This document shows positions 1 to 7,500 of a stretch of DNA of 64,000 nt, piece after piece. Location: positions 1 through 64,000 of the IMG/VR virus record IMGVR_UViG_3300034356_001232. One strand, given 5' to 3'. A program made the position numbers and the translations under genes. Under the pieces are notes generated by a model, which was not told where the DNA came from, did not search any database, and saw nothing but the letters and a program-made list of their open reading frames with translations. The stretch's first letter is position 1; every line of letters starts with the position of its first letter. The DNA comes from a virus.

Positions 1-209
1 GTATTGGTGGGGCTTACATTAATACAACATCAGTACAAGCAAGTGCAATTTTACAAGCGGATTCCACCACCAAAGGATTCCTCCCACCCCGAATGACCAC
101 AACCCAAAAGAACGCCATTGCAACACCCGCTGCGGGATTGGTAGTTTACGATTCTACAACTAACAAATTGTGTTGCTACAATGGTAGCACTTGGAACGAT
201 TTATTCTAA
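1..209 (+). CDS. Tail fibre protein, C-terminal fragment (5' end outside window)
   Basis: An open frame with codons starting at position 3 runs in from the left edge and stops at 207-209. It has no start here, so it is the tail end of a longer gene. The last 68 residues contain GFLPPRMTTTQKNAIATP followed by VVYDSTTNKLCCYNGSTW. This C-terminal signature is common in Bacteroidota phage fibre proteins, and a close variant recurs near the end of the 871-residue fibre at 1296-3911. The stretch looks richer in C and G than the genes after it. Fibre role is inferred from the motif and from neighbouring fibre genes. Confidence 0.75.
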   Translation, partial: IGGAYINTTSVQASAILQADSTTKGFLPPRMTTTQKNAIATPAAGLVVYDSTTNKLCCYNGSTWNDLF

Positions 210-221
210 TTTTGAAAATAT

Positions 222-563
222 ATGCAAGCAATAAAAATTCTTTCACCCGTTAACCTTACTTCGGGTTTGTCAATCCCTTCGGGTTCAGTATGTGTAATCG
301 CAGAAGGTTACGCAGATGTAAAAAGCCAAAAAGACGGAGTAATCCCCGCCCAAATTGCAACCTTTGTTTTTGCAAGTGTTGAAGCATTGGCACAAGGCAA
401 AGCACCGATTCAAGGCATTGAAGATTTTAACACCACTTTCAGCGGGTTAGAGTTGAGCGTTGTGTCTTATAAAACTTTGGCAGCAGAAACACTTTTAATC
501 AATGCGGTTGAGTCAGCATTGGAGGCAATCTATCCGAATAGCGTAGAGGTGATCACAGTTTAA
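222..563 (+). CDS. Small protein in tail-fibre module, unknown function
   Basis: Encodes 113 residues from an ATG 12 nt after the preceding fibre gene. I do not recognise a domain. The sequence is mostly Val, Ala, Ser and Thr, suggesting a beta-rich N-terminal half (ILSPVNLTSGLSIPSGSVCV) and a helical C-terminal half. No signal peptide or membrane segment is seen. Its codon choice resembles the fibre fragment before it more than the A/T-richer gene after it, so the two may have been acquired together. A fibre-associated or assembly role is guessed from position only. Confidence 0.6.
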   Translation: MQAIKILSPVNLTSGLSIPSGSVCVIAEGYADVKSQKDGVIPAQIATFVFASVEALAQGKAPIQGIEDFNTTFSGLELSVVSYKTLAAETLLINAVESALEAIYPNSVEVITV

Positions 564-573
564 GGTATTAGTC

Positions 574-936
574 ATGTCAGTTGCTGTTTATAGAATGCAG
601 AATGGTTACGCAGAACAATTAATCCAAAAGATTTTTGATGCGTATTCTGCACATGCCTATTTAAACATCTACGACATCCAATATCTAAAAAGAGAAGCAA
701 CATCTCTAACTAATGTTTACTCATTAGAAGATAACACTATCACCTTTAGAGGAATGCCCATAACAGTTTCTTTCAAGACAGCCTTAATAAAGGATAACAG
801 TTTACCTAACGGCACAATAAGATTCTCAGGTAAGCATCCTGACTATCAACTACTGTTTGCCGATAACCGGTTACCTACAGGTAGGATTGAAAAAATTGCA
901 TTAATAACTGAACAAGGAGAATACATCGCCATATGA
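574..936 (+). CDS. Hypothetical protein in tail-fibre module
   Basis: Encodes 120 residues. It starts 11 nt after the previous stop and overlaps the next start by 4 nt (ATGA), which suggests translational coupling. It is mixed alpha/beta and soluble, with no signal peptide and no motif I recognise. The N-terminal half looks helical (EQLIQKIFDAYSAHAYL) and the C-terminal half strand-rich. A connector or accessory role in fibre assembly is possible, but only from location between fibre genes. Confidence 0.6.
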   Translation: MSVAVYRMQNGYAEQLIQKIFDAYSAHAYLNIYDIQYLKREATSLTNVYSLEDNTITFRGMPITVSFKTALIKDNSLPNGTIRFSGKHPDYQLLFADNRLPTGRIEKIALITEQGEYIAI

Positions 937-1274
937 GCCAAACAACCCACATACCAGGAACTGTTGTTAGAACATCTGCTTTACCTGAAGAAGTACCTAC
1001 TCACGTAGTAGGAGTATCTTCAGTTACAGGAAGAACTGTAAAGTACTCCTTAGAAGATCTTAGGCAAGATGCCGTAGGTGTTTCTCAACTTGCTGCATTA
1101 AATGACGTAGCCTTAGCTGCTCCTACTAACGGACAAGTATTAGTTTATGACGGAGCGTTAGACCTTTGGATTAACACAACGACCAACGGTGTGGGTACTG
1201 GAGAATTAGATATTGATGGAGGTACTTTTTTAGTCCCTGGAGCAGGCTTTAATTTTGATGGTGGTAATTTTTAA
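933..1274 (+). CDS. Short tail-fibre-like protein
   Basis: Encodes 113 residues, start coupled to the previous stop. Residues around 50-85 contain a fibre linker motif (LAALNDVALAAPTNGQVLVY then W.N) that also occurs as a variant near the N-terminus of the next, much longer fibre. The C-terminus is Gly/Asp-rich and ends GFNFDGGNF. It is probably a short fibre or the adaptor segment of one. The shared linker suggests that this gene and the next assemble together or derive from one ancestral fibre. Confidence 0.6.
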   Translation: MSQTTHIPGTVVRTSALPEEVPTHVVGVSSVTGRTVKYSLEDLRQDAVGVSQLAALNDVALAAPTNGQVLVYDGALDLWINTTTNGVGTGELDIDGGTFLVPGAGFNFDGGNF

Positions 1275-1283
1275 TAAACAAAT

Positions 1284-1291
1284 TATATTTG
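1284..1291 (+). promoter_or_regulatory. Possible -7 box (TATATTTG) just upstream of the large fibre gene
   Basis: A perfect TATATTTG octamer ends 4 nt before the ATG of the fibre gene. At the 19-nt spacing used elsewhere in this window there is only TGG instead of TTG, so the -33 element is missing or weak. If used, the transcript would be nearly leaderless. Confidence 0.35.
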
Positions 1292-1295
1292 TATT

Positions 1296-3911
1296 ATGGC
1301 AATTAAACTAAGACGTGGATTAGAAATAGATAGGATGCCTATTGTGTTCGCACAGGGGGAGATTATCTATGTAATAGACACAAAGAAAGTTTATATTGGC
1401 GACGGTGTTACTTTTGGAGGAAATTTAGTTACAGGGGAGGAACTTTTAACTGCATTAGACGATGTTCAAATATCTTCCTTAGCTAATAATAATTTACTTA
1501 GTTATAACTCTTCTTTGTCTAAATGGCAAAATAAAGCAGTAACTACAACCGACATACCAGAAGGAACTAATCTTTACTTTACAAATGAACGAGTAGATGA
1601 TAGAGTAGCACAAATGTTATTAGCAGGAGCTAATGTTACTCTGACTTATAACGACAATGCAAATACTTTAACAATAGATGCTGCTGGTAATGTTCAATCG
1701 GTAAACACAAAGACGGGTGCAGTTGTATTGACAACAACCGATATTGCCGATAGTACAAACAAGCGATACATCACTGATGCTCAACTTGTAGTTGTTGGAA
1801 ACACAAGCGGAACAAACACGGGAGACCAAACATTGACAGGATTGGGCGGTGTGCCAACTACTCGCACATTAACAATCAACGGCACTACTCAAGATTTATC
1901 CGCAGATAGAGCATTCACAATTGCAACAGGAATCACAATTGGAACAACTCCAATCACATTGGGAGAAGTTGGGCGTGTGTTATTCGAGGGAACGGGTAAC
2001 GTAGTTCAGGAGAGTGCGAACTTGTTTTGGGATAATACGAATGGAAGGTTGGGGATTGGGACGAGTTCGCCTGCGTATAAGTTAGATATAAATGGTGGGA
2101 TAAGAGTAGCGACGGGAACTTCTTTTTTTAAGACGATAAATAATGGTCAAATAATTATGTCTGATTTGGGAGATTCCCAAGCGACTTTATTATTTGGAGA
2201 TAATAACGGAAACGCACAATTTGGAAATATTAAATTTTACGACTTATCTTTCAGAAATAGTGAGGCAACAGTTGCAAAAATATTCTCTACTGGCAACATA
2301 GGAATCGGAACAACCACTGACGCAGGTTACAAATTAGATGTAAATGGAACTACGAGGGTGAGTGGGGTATTTACAGTTAATACTACAACTTTTAGCCCAA
2401 GTGGGAACAATATAGTAATTCAAACGACAGGTAGTGGGGGTTATGTATCAATATCTGCAATCAACAATAGGTATTTTTTAATAACTGGAGTAACTAATAG
2501 TTCAAGTGATGGTAACGCATTAAAAATTGATACAACTTGGCAACAATCAAGTGGTACATATACATATACATCATTAAACTTAGTACCTACCATAAATACT
2601 GGAGGTACATATTCTGGAGTATATAGGGGTATATACTATAACCCAACGCTAACTTCCTTAACTGGAGTTACAGACCATATTGCTTTTCAGTCTACGTCGG
2701 GTAGAATGATTGTTTCTGGTGCAGTAATAACACAAAGTGGAATAGGACGGGGGGTCTATTTCAATAACACCCTTGTAGCATCTGCAAACAATGATGTATT
2801 GGTTGGATTAGATATACAACCGACATTTACAAATGGGGCATTTACTACACCACGGAATATTGGACTAAGAGTACAAAGCGGCAGAGTAGTTATTGGAACA
2901 GATACAGCAAGTGCATATCCTCCCACATTATTAGTTGCAAGTAATCAAACATTATTTGCTACAACACCTGCACACAGTGGCTTATGGGTTACAGAAGCGA
3001 ATAGTGGTAATTATGCTAAAATAGCATTTTTTTCTAATTCATATCCAACAAATTTTGCAGTAGGTCAAACAGGAACTACATATACAACAGGAATGCAAAA
3101 TAAATCATTTTTGCATTCAAATACTGACATTTGGTTTACGTTAAGTGGCTCAGGTTCTCCTGATGCGGCTAACCCTGCAATGATTTTATTCAATGCAACA
3201 AAAAACATTTCAATAAATAGTACTACAGACGCAGGATTTAAGCTTGATGTAAATGGTAGTGTAAGAGTAAATAGCACAACAATTCCTCAAGGTAATTCAT
3301 TTTTAGTATTATCAACTAGTAATAGAACATTATCTTTTAACCTGTCAGGTGTAGGTGGCACATATAGCAGCTTGTCTACCGGGTTAAATTCCGCAACAGG
3401 ATCAGGTTCATTTGGTGTTACATTAGACGGATATGGAACTGCATTTATAATTGGGTCATCTAATAACTCAACATCAAATGCGAGATTTTCTGTAAATTTA
3501 AACAGTGGCAATGCAGCACAAACGGAAGTAATTATTGGAACTCAAACTTCCTCTGCTTCATCATTACTTACATTAAATTCTACGGTAAGAGGATTTTTAC
3601 TTCCTAGAATGACGACAATTGAAAAGAACGCTATAGCATCGCCAGCAACAGCGCTTCAAGTGTACGATACAACCCTTAACGTAATCTCCCTATATAATGG
3701 AACAAACTGGGTTAATGGAACAGGTGCCCCTAATGTAAGACATGACTACGTTGAGCCTTACTCTTATGTTGGAACAGCCACTCAATCAAGTTTAGAGGGA
3801 AGTAATGTTTGGAAAATTACAAGAATTCAAAACCTAACAGATGCTAATGTTTTAATTACTACGGCATTAAATGTATCTTGGTCTAATCGTTTAACACATA
3901 CATACTCATAA
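1296..3911 (+). CDS. Large tail fibre protein (871 aa)
   Basis: A long, Ser/Thr/Asn/Gly-rich fibre. The first 40 residues (AIKLRRGLEIDRMPIVFAQGE, then VYIGDG) resemble N-terminal attachment regions of phage fibres. A linker with LDDV...W.N and TDIPEGTNLYFTNERVDDRV follows. At least three copies of a short repeat of the type GIGTTTDAGYKLDVNGTTRV lie near nt 2050, 2299 and 3216. Near nt 3577-3727 is the GFLLPRMTTIEKNAI...VYD...YNGTNW signature shared with the fibre fragment at the left edge; here it is followed by about 60 further residues. It probably recognises the host surface. A TATATTTG box ends 4 nt before the ATG, so a near-leaderless transcript is possible. Confidence 0.8.
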   Translation: MAIKLRRGLEIDRMPIVFAQGEIIYVIDTKKVYIGDGVTFGGNLVTGEELLTALDDVQISSLANNNLLSYNSSLSKWQNKAVTTTDIPEGTNLYFTNERVDDRVAQMLLAGANVTLTYNDNANTLTIDAAGNVQSVNTKTGAVVLTTTDIADSTNKRYITDAQLVVVGNTSGTNTGDQTLTGLGGVPTTRTLTINGTTQDLSADRAFTIATGITIGTTPITLGEVGRVLFEGTGNVVQESANLFWDNTNGRLGIGTSSPAYKLDINGGIRVATGTSFFKTINNGQIIMSDLGDSQATLLFGDNNGNAQFGNIKFYDLSFRNSEATVAKIFSTGNIGIGTTTDAGYKLDVNGTTRVSGVFTVNTTTFSPSGNNIVIQTTGSGGYVSISAINNRYFLITGVTNSSSDGNALKIDTTWQQSSGTYTYTSLNLVPTINTGGTYSGVYRGIYYNPTLTSLTGVTDHIAFQSTSGRMIVSGAVITQSGIGRGVYFNNTLVASANNDVLVGLDIQPTFTNGAFTTPRNIGLRVQSGRVVIGTDTASAYPPTLLVASNQTLFATTPAHSGLWVTEANSGNYAKIAFFSNSYPTNFAVGQTGTTYTTGMQNKSFLHSNTDIWFTLSGSGSPDAANPAMILFNATKNISINSTTDAGFKLDVNGSVRVNSTTIPQGNSFLVLSTSNRTLSFNLSGVGGTYSSLSTGLNSATGSGSFGVTLDGYGTAFIIGSSNNSTSNARFSVNLNSGNAAQTEVIIGTQTSSASSLLTLNSTVRGFLLPRMTTIEKNAIASPATALQVYDTTLNVISLYNGTNWVNGTGAPNVRHDYVEPYSYVGTATQSSLEGSNVWKITRIQNLTDANVLITTALNVSWSNRLTHTYS

Positions 3912-3913
3912 TT

Positions 3914-4207
3914 ATGAAACTAACATCAACCAAACCAACAATAATCGATGGGGTTGAATACCCTTTTCTTGCAGTAACTTTTGCTATGTCTCCTCTTTGG
4001 AAACCAGGTTTAGGTGCCTCAGTTGCTATTCGTTTTACTCCTTTTAGAGAGTTAGAAGATGGAACTTTTGAGAGTCTATCTGACCAACCAAAAGCTATTT
4101 CTCTTTTAGATATATTTGAAAGTGCTCAAGGTGATCCTGCATTTGAGGATACTATTCAAGGAGTTATGAGTACTCTTCAAACTTTAATTAATAATAAAGA
4201 ACTATAA
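3914..4207 (+). CDS. Small tail-fibre-associated protein, unknown
   Basis: Encodes 97 residues, starting 2 nt after the large fibre stop and overlapping the next start by one base (TAATG). The N-terminal half is strand-rich with TIIDGVEYPFLAVTFAMSPLW; the C-terminal half is acidic and helical. No signal peptide or recognised domain. Small proteins placed directly after a fibre gene are often chaperones or attachment proteins, and the architecture is reminiscent of the 113-residue protein at 222-563, but I see no clear homology. Confidence 0.6.
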   Translation: MKLTSTKPTIIDGVEYPFLAVTFAMSPLWKPGLGASVAIRFTPFRELEDGTFESLSDQPKAISLLDIFESAQGDPAFEDTIQGVMSTLQTLINNKEL

Positions 4208-6072
4208 TGCCACTACCAAGATTCAGAGCAGCAGTAGCAAACGGCAATTGGAGCAATCCTGCAACTTGGAATAATGGAGAAATACCAGGACCAAATGATG
4301 TAGTTGCTCTAAATGATTATACTGTAGATATTGATCAGGACATTAATGTTTATGAACTGTCTAATTTCGACAGATCTTATACTAGTTATAACTCATTTAA
4401 ACTAATGACTTATGATGTTTTTCCAGAAGGTGTAACATCTGCTTCTTTTAATAATTATCTTAGCTATTATCCTTTTTCTGTTGCAGGATTTAGTTTAGAT
4501 GTTAATGTTTCCATTGCTAATCCTCTTTGGTATGCTTACGAATACCCTGCGCAACAACCAATAGTAATTGATAGATATACTTTTAATGTTCTTGGAGGTC
4601 ACCCGTATGATCCTAGAGATTGGAAATTTCAAGGATGGAACGCTACTACAAGTACTTGGGTAGACCTAGATACTGTAGCAGCTCAAACATCATTTCCTAA
4701 CTCAATCTATATAAGTAATGTATTATCCCACACTACTGCTTATTATAAATACAGAATTATTGTTACTCAAGGAAGAAACGGAGATGGAACTTGTCGTCTT
4801 TGGAATATACGTTTTTATGAAAAAAACACATACTACACAACTACAATACCAAGAGGTACAACAAATGTTACAACATCAAGAATCTTAACTGTAGGAGCTG
4901 GAGGACTCACTTGTGCAAGTTTTAATAGTTTAATGACTATGAGTTCTGGAGCAGGAACTACTGTTAATTTCAATGGTAATTTTAGAGGACCTTATACAAA
5001 TTCAACTTCTATTTTTTGTATTAATATAACAGGATTAGGAACATATAACTTTACAGGAAACATATTAAAAGTTCTTGACTACAACAGTGGCTCTACAGCT
5101 ATTAACGTCAATTCCGCTTGCACTGTAAACGTATATGGTAATGTGTTTGGGCCTGGAGGTAACAATCTGGGGCATATTAATATGTCTGCTAATGGATCAA
5201 CTGTTAATGTATTTGGGAATTTAGAAGGCGCAGCAGGATTATATGAGACAGGAGTAGTTCGTATAACAGGAGCTAGTAATTTAAATGTATATGGTAATGT
5301 TATTGGAACACCAGATCCTAATATACCATACGGACACACTGGTATATTTTGTAGTAATAGTGGAGCTAATATAGTCGTAGTAGGTAACGTAGCAGGATCT
5401 CCGTCATCAGGACCTTATGGAAGTCAAGGAACTCGTAGCGGTATGACTATTTATGCTGCTAATAGTGTACATATAACAGGAAATGTAACAGCAGGAAGTT
5501 TTTGGTTGGGTACTGACACTAGATTTTATGGTATTTATGTTGGAAGCGTACCTACATTAACGATAGTAGGAACTCTTCAAGCCTCTTTAAGAACACACGC
5601 TTTAATAACAGCTGCAAGTATTTATACGAGAGAGATATATGGATATAATTACCAACTTTCAGGTCCATTTGTTTCAGGTCCTAGCGGAGAGATGCCTTAT
5701 CAGATGGCTTTTTTTAAATTAATTTCAAACATTAGTAATTACTATCAGTTCAGAGATTTAAATTTAAATACCACGTCTATGCTTTCTCCAAACACTATTT
5801 TAGACTTGCCTTTACCTAATAATGTACGATTAGGTACATCTTATGGAAGTGGAAACTATATAGGAACACTTGCTGTTCCTGCCGCAAACAGAGTTTCTTC
5901 TGGAATAGCCGTAGACAATACTGTTGGTACAGCTATTTTAACACCAGGAGATGTGTGGAATATTCAAACATCTGCTTTGACAGCAGCTGGAAGCGTAGGA
6001 ATACGTCTAAAAAATATTGCAACTGTTGAAATGGTAGGAGCACAGTTAGAAGCTTTCTTGAAGAGAGACTAG
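4207..6072 (+). CDS. Beta-helix-type tail adhesin / spike (621 aa)
   Basis: The N-terminus (NGNWSNPATWNNGEIPGPND, then VVALNDYTVDID) is typical of secreted and phage-borne parallel beta-helix or G8-type adhesins. Residues about 75-210 contain WKFQGWNATTSTWVDLD and a later strand-rich part resembling a discoidin (F5/8 type C) carbohydrate-binding fold. Residues about 225-450 are repetitive, with NVYGN and NVFGN-like rungs spaced along a predicted beta-helix. No enzymatic motif is evident. A role in binding host surface glycans is inferred from fold and from its place at the end of the fibre module. It is the last gene before a promoter, so it probably ends the fibre transcription unit. Confidence 0.7.
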   Translation: MPLPRFRAAVANGNWSNPATWNNGEIPGPNDVVALNDYTVDIDQDINVYELSNFDRSYTSYNSFKLMTYDVFPEGVTSASFNNYLSYYPFSVAGFSLDVNVSIANPLWYAYEYPAQQPIVIDRYTFNVLGGHPYDPRDWKFQGWNATTSTWVDLDTVAAQTSFPNSIYISNVLSHTTAYYKYRIIVTQGRNGDGTCRLWNIRFYEKNTYYTTTIPRGTTNVTTSRILTVGAGGLTCASFNSLMTMSSGAGTTVNFNGNFRGPYTNSTSIFCINITGLGTYNFTGNILKVLDYNSGSTAINVNSACTVNVYGNVFGPGGNNLGHINMSANGSTVNVFGNLEGAAGLYETGVVRITGASNLNVYGNVIGTPDPNIPYGHTGIFCSNSGANIVVVGNVAGSPSSGPYGSQGTRSGMTIYAANSVHITGNVTAGSFWLGTDTRFYGIYVGSVPTLTIVGTLQASLRTHALITAASIYTREIYGYNYQLSGPFVSGPSGEMPYQMAFFKLISNISNYYQFRDLNLNTTSMLSPNTILDLPLPNNVRLGTSYGSGNYIGTLAVPAANRVSSGIAVDNTVGTAILTPGDVWNIQTSALTAAGSVGIRLKNIATVEMVGAQLEAFLKRD

Positions 6073-6084
6073 ATTAAATAGTAC

Positions 6085-6114
6085 TTGACTTATTTTTTCA
6101 AAAGTTTATTTTTG
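6085..6114 (+). promoter_or_regulatory. Bacteroidota-type promoter (TTG-N19-TATTTTTG)
   Basis: TTG at 6085-6087 and TATTTTTG at 6107-6114 are separated by exactly 19 nt. This fits the Bacteroidota -33/-7 consensus (TTTG, then TAnnTTTG). It lies in the 62-nt gap before the small membrane protein gene and is well placed to drive the lysis and exported-protein cluster. Confidence 0.8.
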
Positions 6115-6134
6115 TTGGCAAACAAACTATACCT

Positions 6135-6398
6135 ATGAAATTTGTAAACTTTATTGGAGGTCTTTTCAAAGATGAAAAAGGCTCTGTCTCCATGAAACGT
6201 CTATGCGGTTTGGTATGCACTATTACTCTTTGTGCTACTTTATACGCTAATTCTTTTACCGAAGCTCACTTTGCTCCATCTGTTCCTTTGGTAGATGCTG
6301 TAGCCTTACTTGCGTTCGGTTGTTTGGGTTTGACTTCGGTTGAAAAGATCATGAAAAAGCCTGAAGCCTCTAACTCTTCTGAAACCACTGAATCTTAA
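6135..6398 (+). CDS. Small two-helix membrane protein, candidate holin
   Basis: Encodes 87 residues with two hydrophobic stretches, about residues 22-40 (LCGLVCTITLCATLYANSF) and 52-70 (LVDAVALLAFGCLGL), and charged tails. Size, topology and position directly before a peptidoglycan-cleaving-type enzyme fit a holin that permeabilises the inner membrane at lysis. It is the first gene after a strong promoter. I do not recognise a named holin family, so function rests on topology and context. Confidence 0.6.
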   Translation: MKFVNFIGGLFKDEKGSVSMKRLCGLVCTITLCATLYANSFTEAHFAPSVPLVDAVALLAFGCLGLTSVEKIMKKPEASNSSETTES

Positions 6399-6403
6399 TA
6401 ATC

Positions 6404-7042
6404 ATGAACTACACTAGAGAACAAATCGAAGCCGCAGTAAAAGCAAAAGGCTACGTTTACTTTGATGGCGCCAAAGACTACGATATCAATATTATCGGAG
6501 TACGTAACTCTTCTACTGGTAACGATGTTACCAACTTGTTTGACGACACTTTGACTGTGTCTTTCAAAGTAGGAGGTGTTTGGCAGTTTCACCAATGGCA
6601 AGCAACTACCGATCCCGGAACAAAGGGAGTAAAGGAATTTCACAACGCAGCAGGTGTTGCTCGCTTAGTACCTGGACAATATCGTGGTTCTCACCAATTG
6701 GGTTTGCACCAAGGTAAATACCAAGCCCTTAAGCAAAAAGCAAACGTAAAGGTTTACCGTGATGCTAACAAGGATATGACTTATGATGAGTCTAAAATCC
6801 AAGAAGGTATCTTCGGTATCAACATCCACAAAGCTGGAGCAGATTCTACATTCGTAGAAAATTGGAGCGAAGGATGTCAAGTGTTTAAACGTGAGAAAGA
6901 CTTTAACCAGTTTCTTGAGTTTTGCAAATTGGCAAGCGGTATCCATGGTAATTCTTTTACTTACACTTTGATTGAGTCTGGCGACTTTATTGCTGCCGAC
7001 AAAGCAACAGGTGAAGCTAAGAAGGCTGCCAAGAAAAAATAA
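6404..7042 (+). CDS. YkuD-like (L,D-transpeptidase-fold) endolysin candidate
   Basis: Encodes 212 residues without signal peptide. The core holds GINIHKAG (His142) and, 13 residues on, SEGCQVF (Ser155, Cys158). This matches the His...(S/T)xGC catalytic signature of L,D-transpeptidase/YkuD-fold enzymes, a fold also used by phage cell-wall hydrolases. The part around QYRGSHQLGLHQGKYQAL and VYRDANKD resembles the substrate-binding region of related phage lysins. Residues about 190-212 are Ala/Lys-rich. Together with the membrane protein 5 nt upstream it forms a likely lysis pair. Whether it cleaves or cross-links peptide stems cannot be told from sequence. Confidence 0.65.
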   Translation: MNYTREQIEAAVKAKGYVYFDGAKDYDINIIGVRNSSTGNDVTNLFDDTLTVSFKVGGVWQFHQWQATTDPGTKGVKEFHNAAGVARLVPGQYRGSHQLGLHQGKYQALKQKANVKVYRDANKDMTYDESKIQEGIFGINIHKAGADSTFVENWSEGCQVFKREKDFNQFLEFCKLASGIHGNSFTYTLIESGDFIAADKATGEAKKAAKKK

Positions 7043-7044
7043 TA

Positions 7045-7500
7045 ATGAGAAGACTGTTTATCAGTCTTTTAACAATCTTAACTATCTCCTGCCAAGCACA
7101 GACTGTTGCTAAAGCAGGGGATGGTTGGGATTTAAAGATTGACTCAGCCATACAACTTATCAAGGCTACAGACTCAGCAAAGTATGTAGTTTTTAGGGAT
7201 GTGTGTCAGAGAGTTGATTTTTGGAAAAGTTCTTTTTCTTCCACCGGTATAGTTGAAGGAGACTATACCATACTAATAGCAGATAGAGACATCAAGTTAA
7301 ATTCAATTAATAACTTGGCGGCTGTATTAGTTCACGAGAGTCTACATCTAATGTTTATAATGGAGGATGCAGTCTTTACGGAAAAGGAAGAAGAATATAG
7401 ATGCTACTTGTACGAATTATCCTTCATCAAAAAACTACCAACCCCAGAGCCATGGTTAACGGCAAATGCTTATGAAAAAATGCAATTATACAAACCATGA
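7045..7500 (+). CDS. Exported zincin-type metalloprotease (HExxH)
   Basis: Encodes 151 residues. The N-terminus MRRLFISLLTILTISCQAQ is a signal sequence; the Cys at residue 16 could be a lipoprotein site, although the lipobox (TIS-C) is weak, so type I cleavage is equally possible. The centre has VLVHESLH (His97, Glu98, His101), the zinc-binding and catalytic HExxH motif, followed by several glutamates (EKEEEYRCY) that could supply a third ligand. Substrate unknown. It overlaps the next gene by 4 nt (ATGA), so it is translated with the T9SS-type protein. It begins the run of exported proteins. Confidence 0.7.
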   Translation: MRRLFISLLTILTISCQAQTVAKAGDGWDLKIDSAIQLIKATDSAKYVVFRDVCQRVDFWKSSFSSTGIVEGDYTILIADRDIKLNSINNLAAVLVHESLHLMFIMEDAVFTEKEEEYRCYLYELSFIKKLPTPEPWLTANAYEKMQLYKP

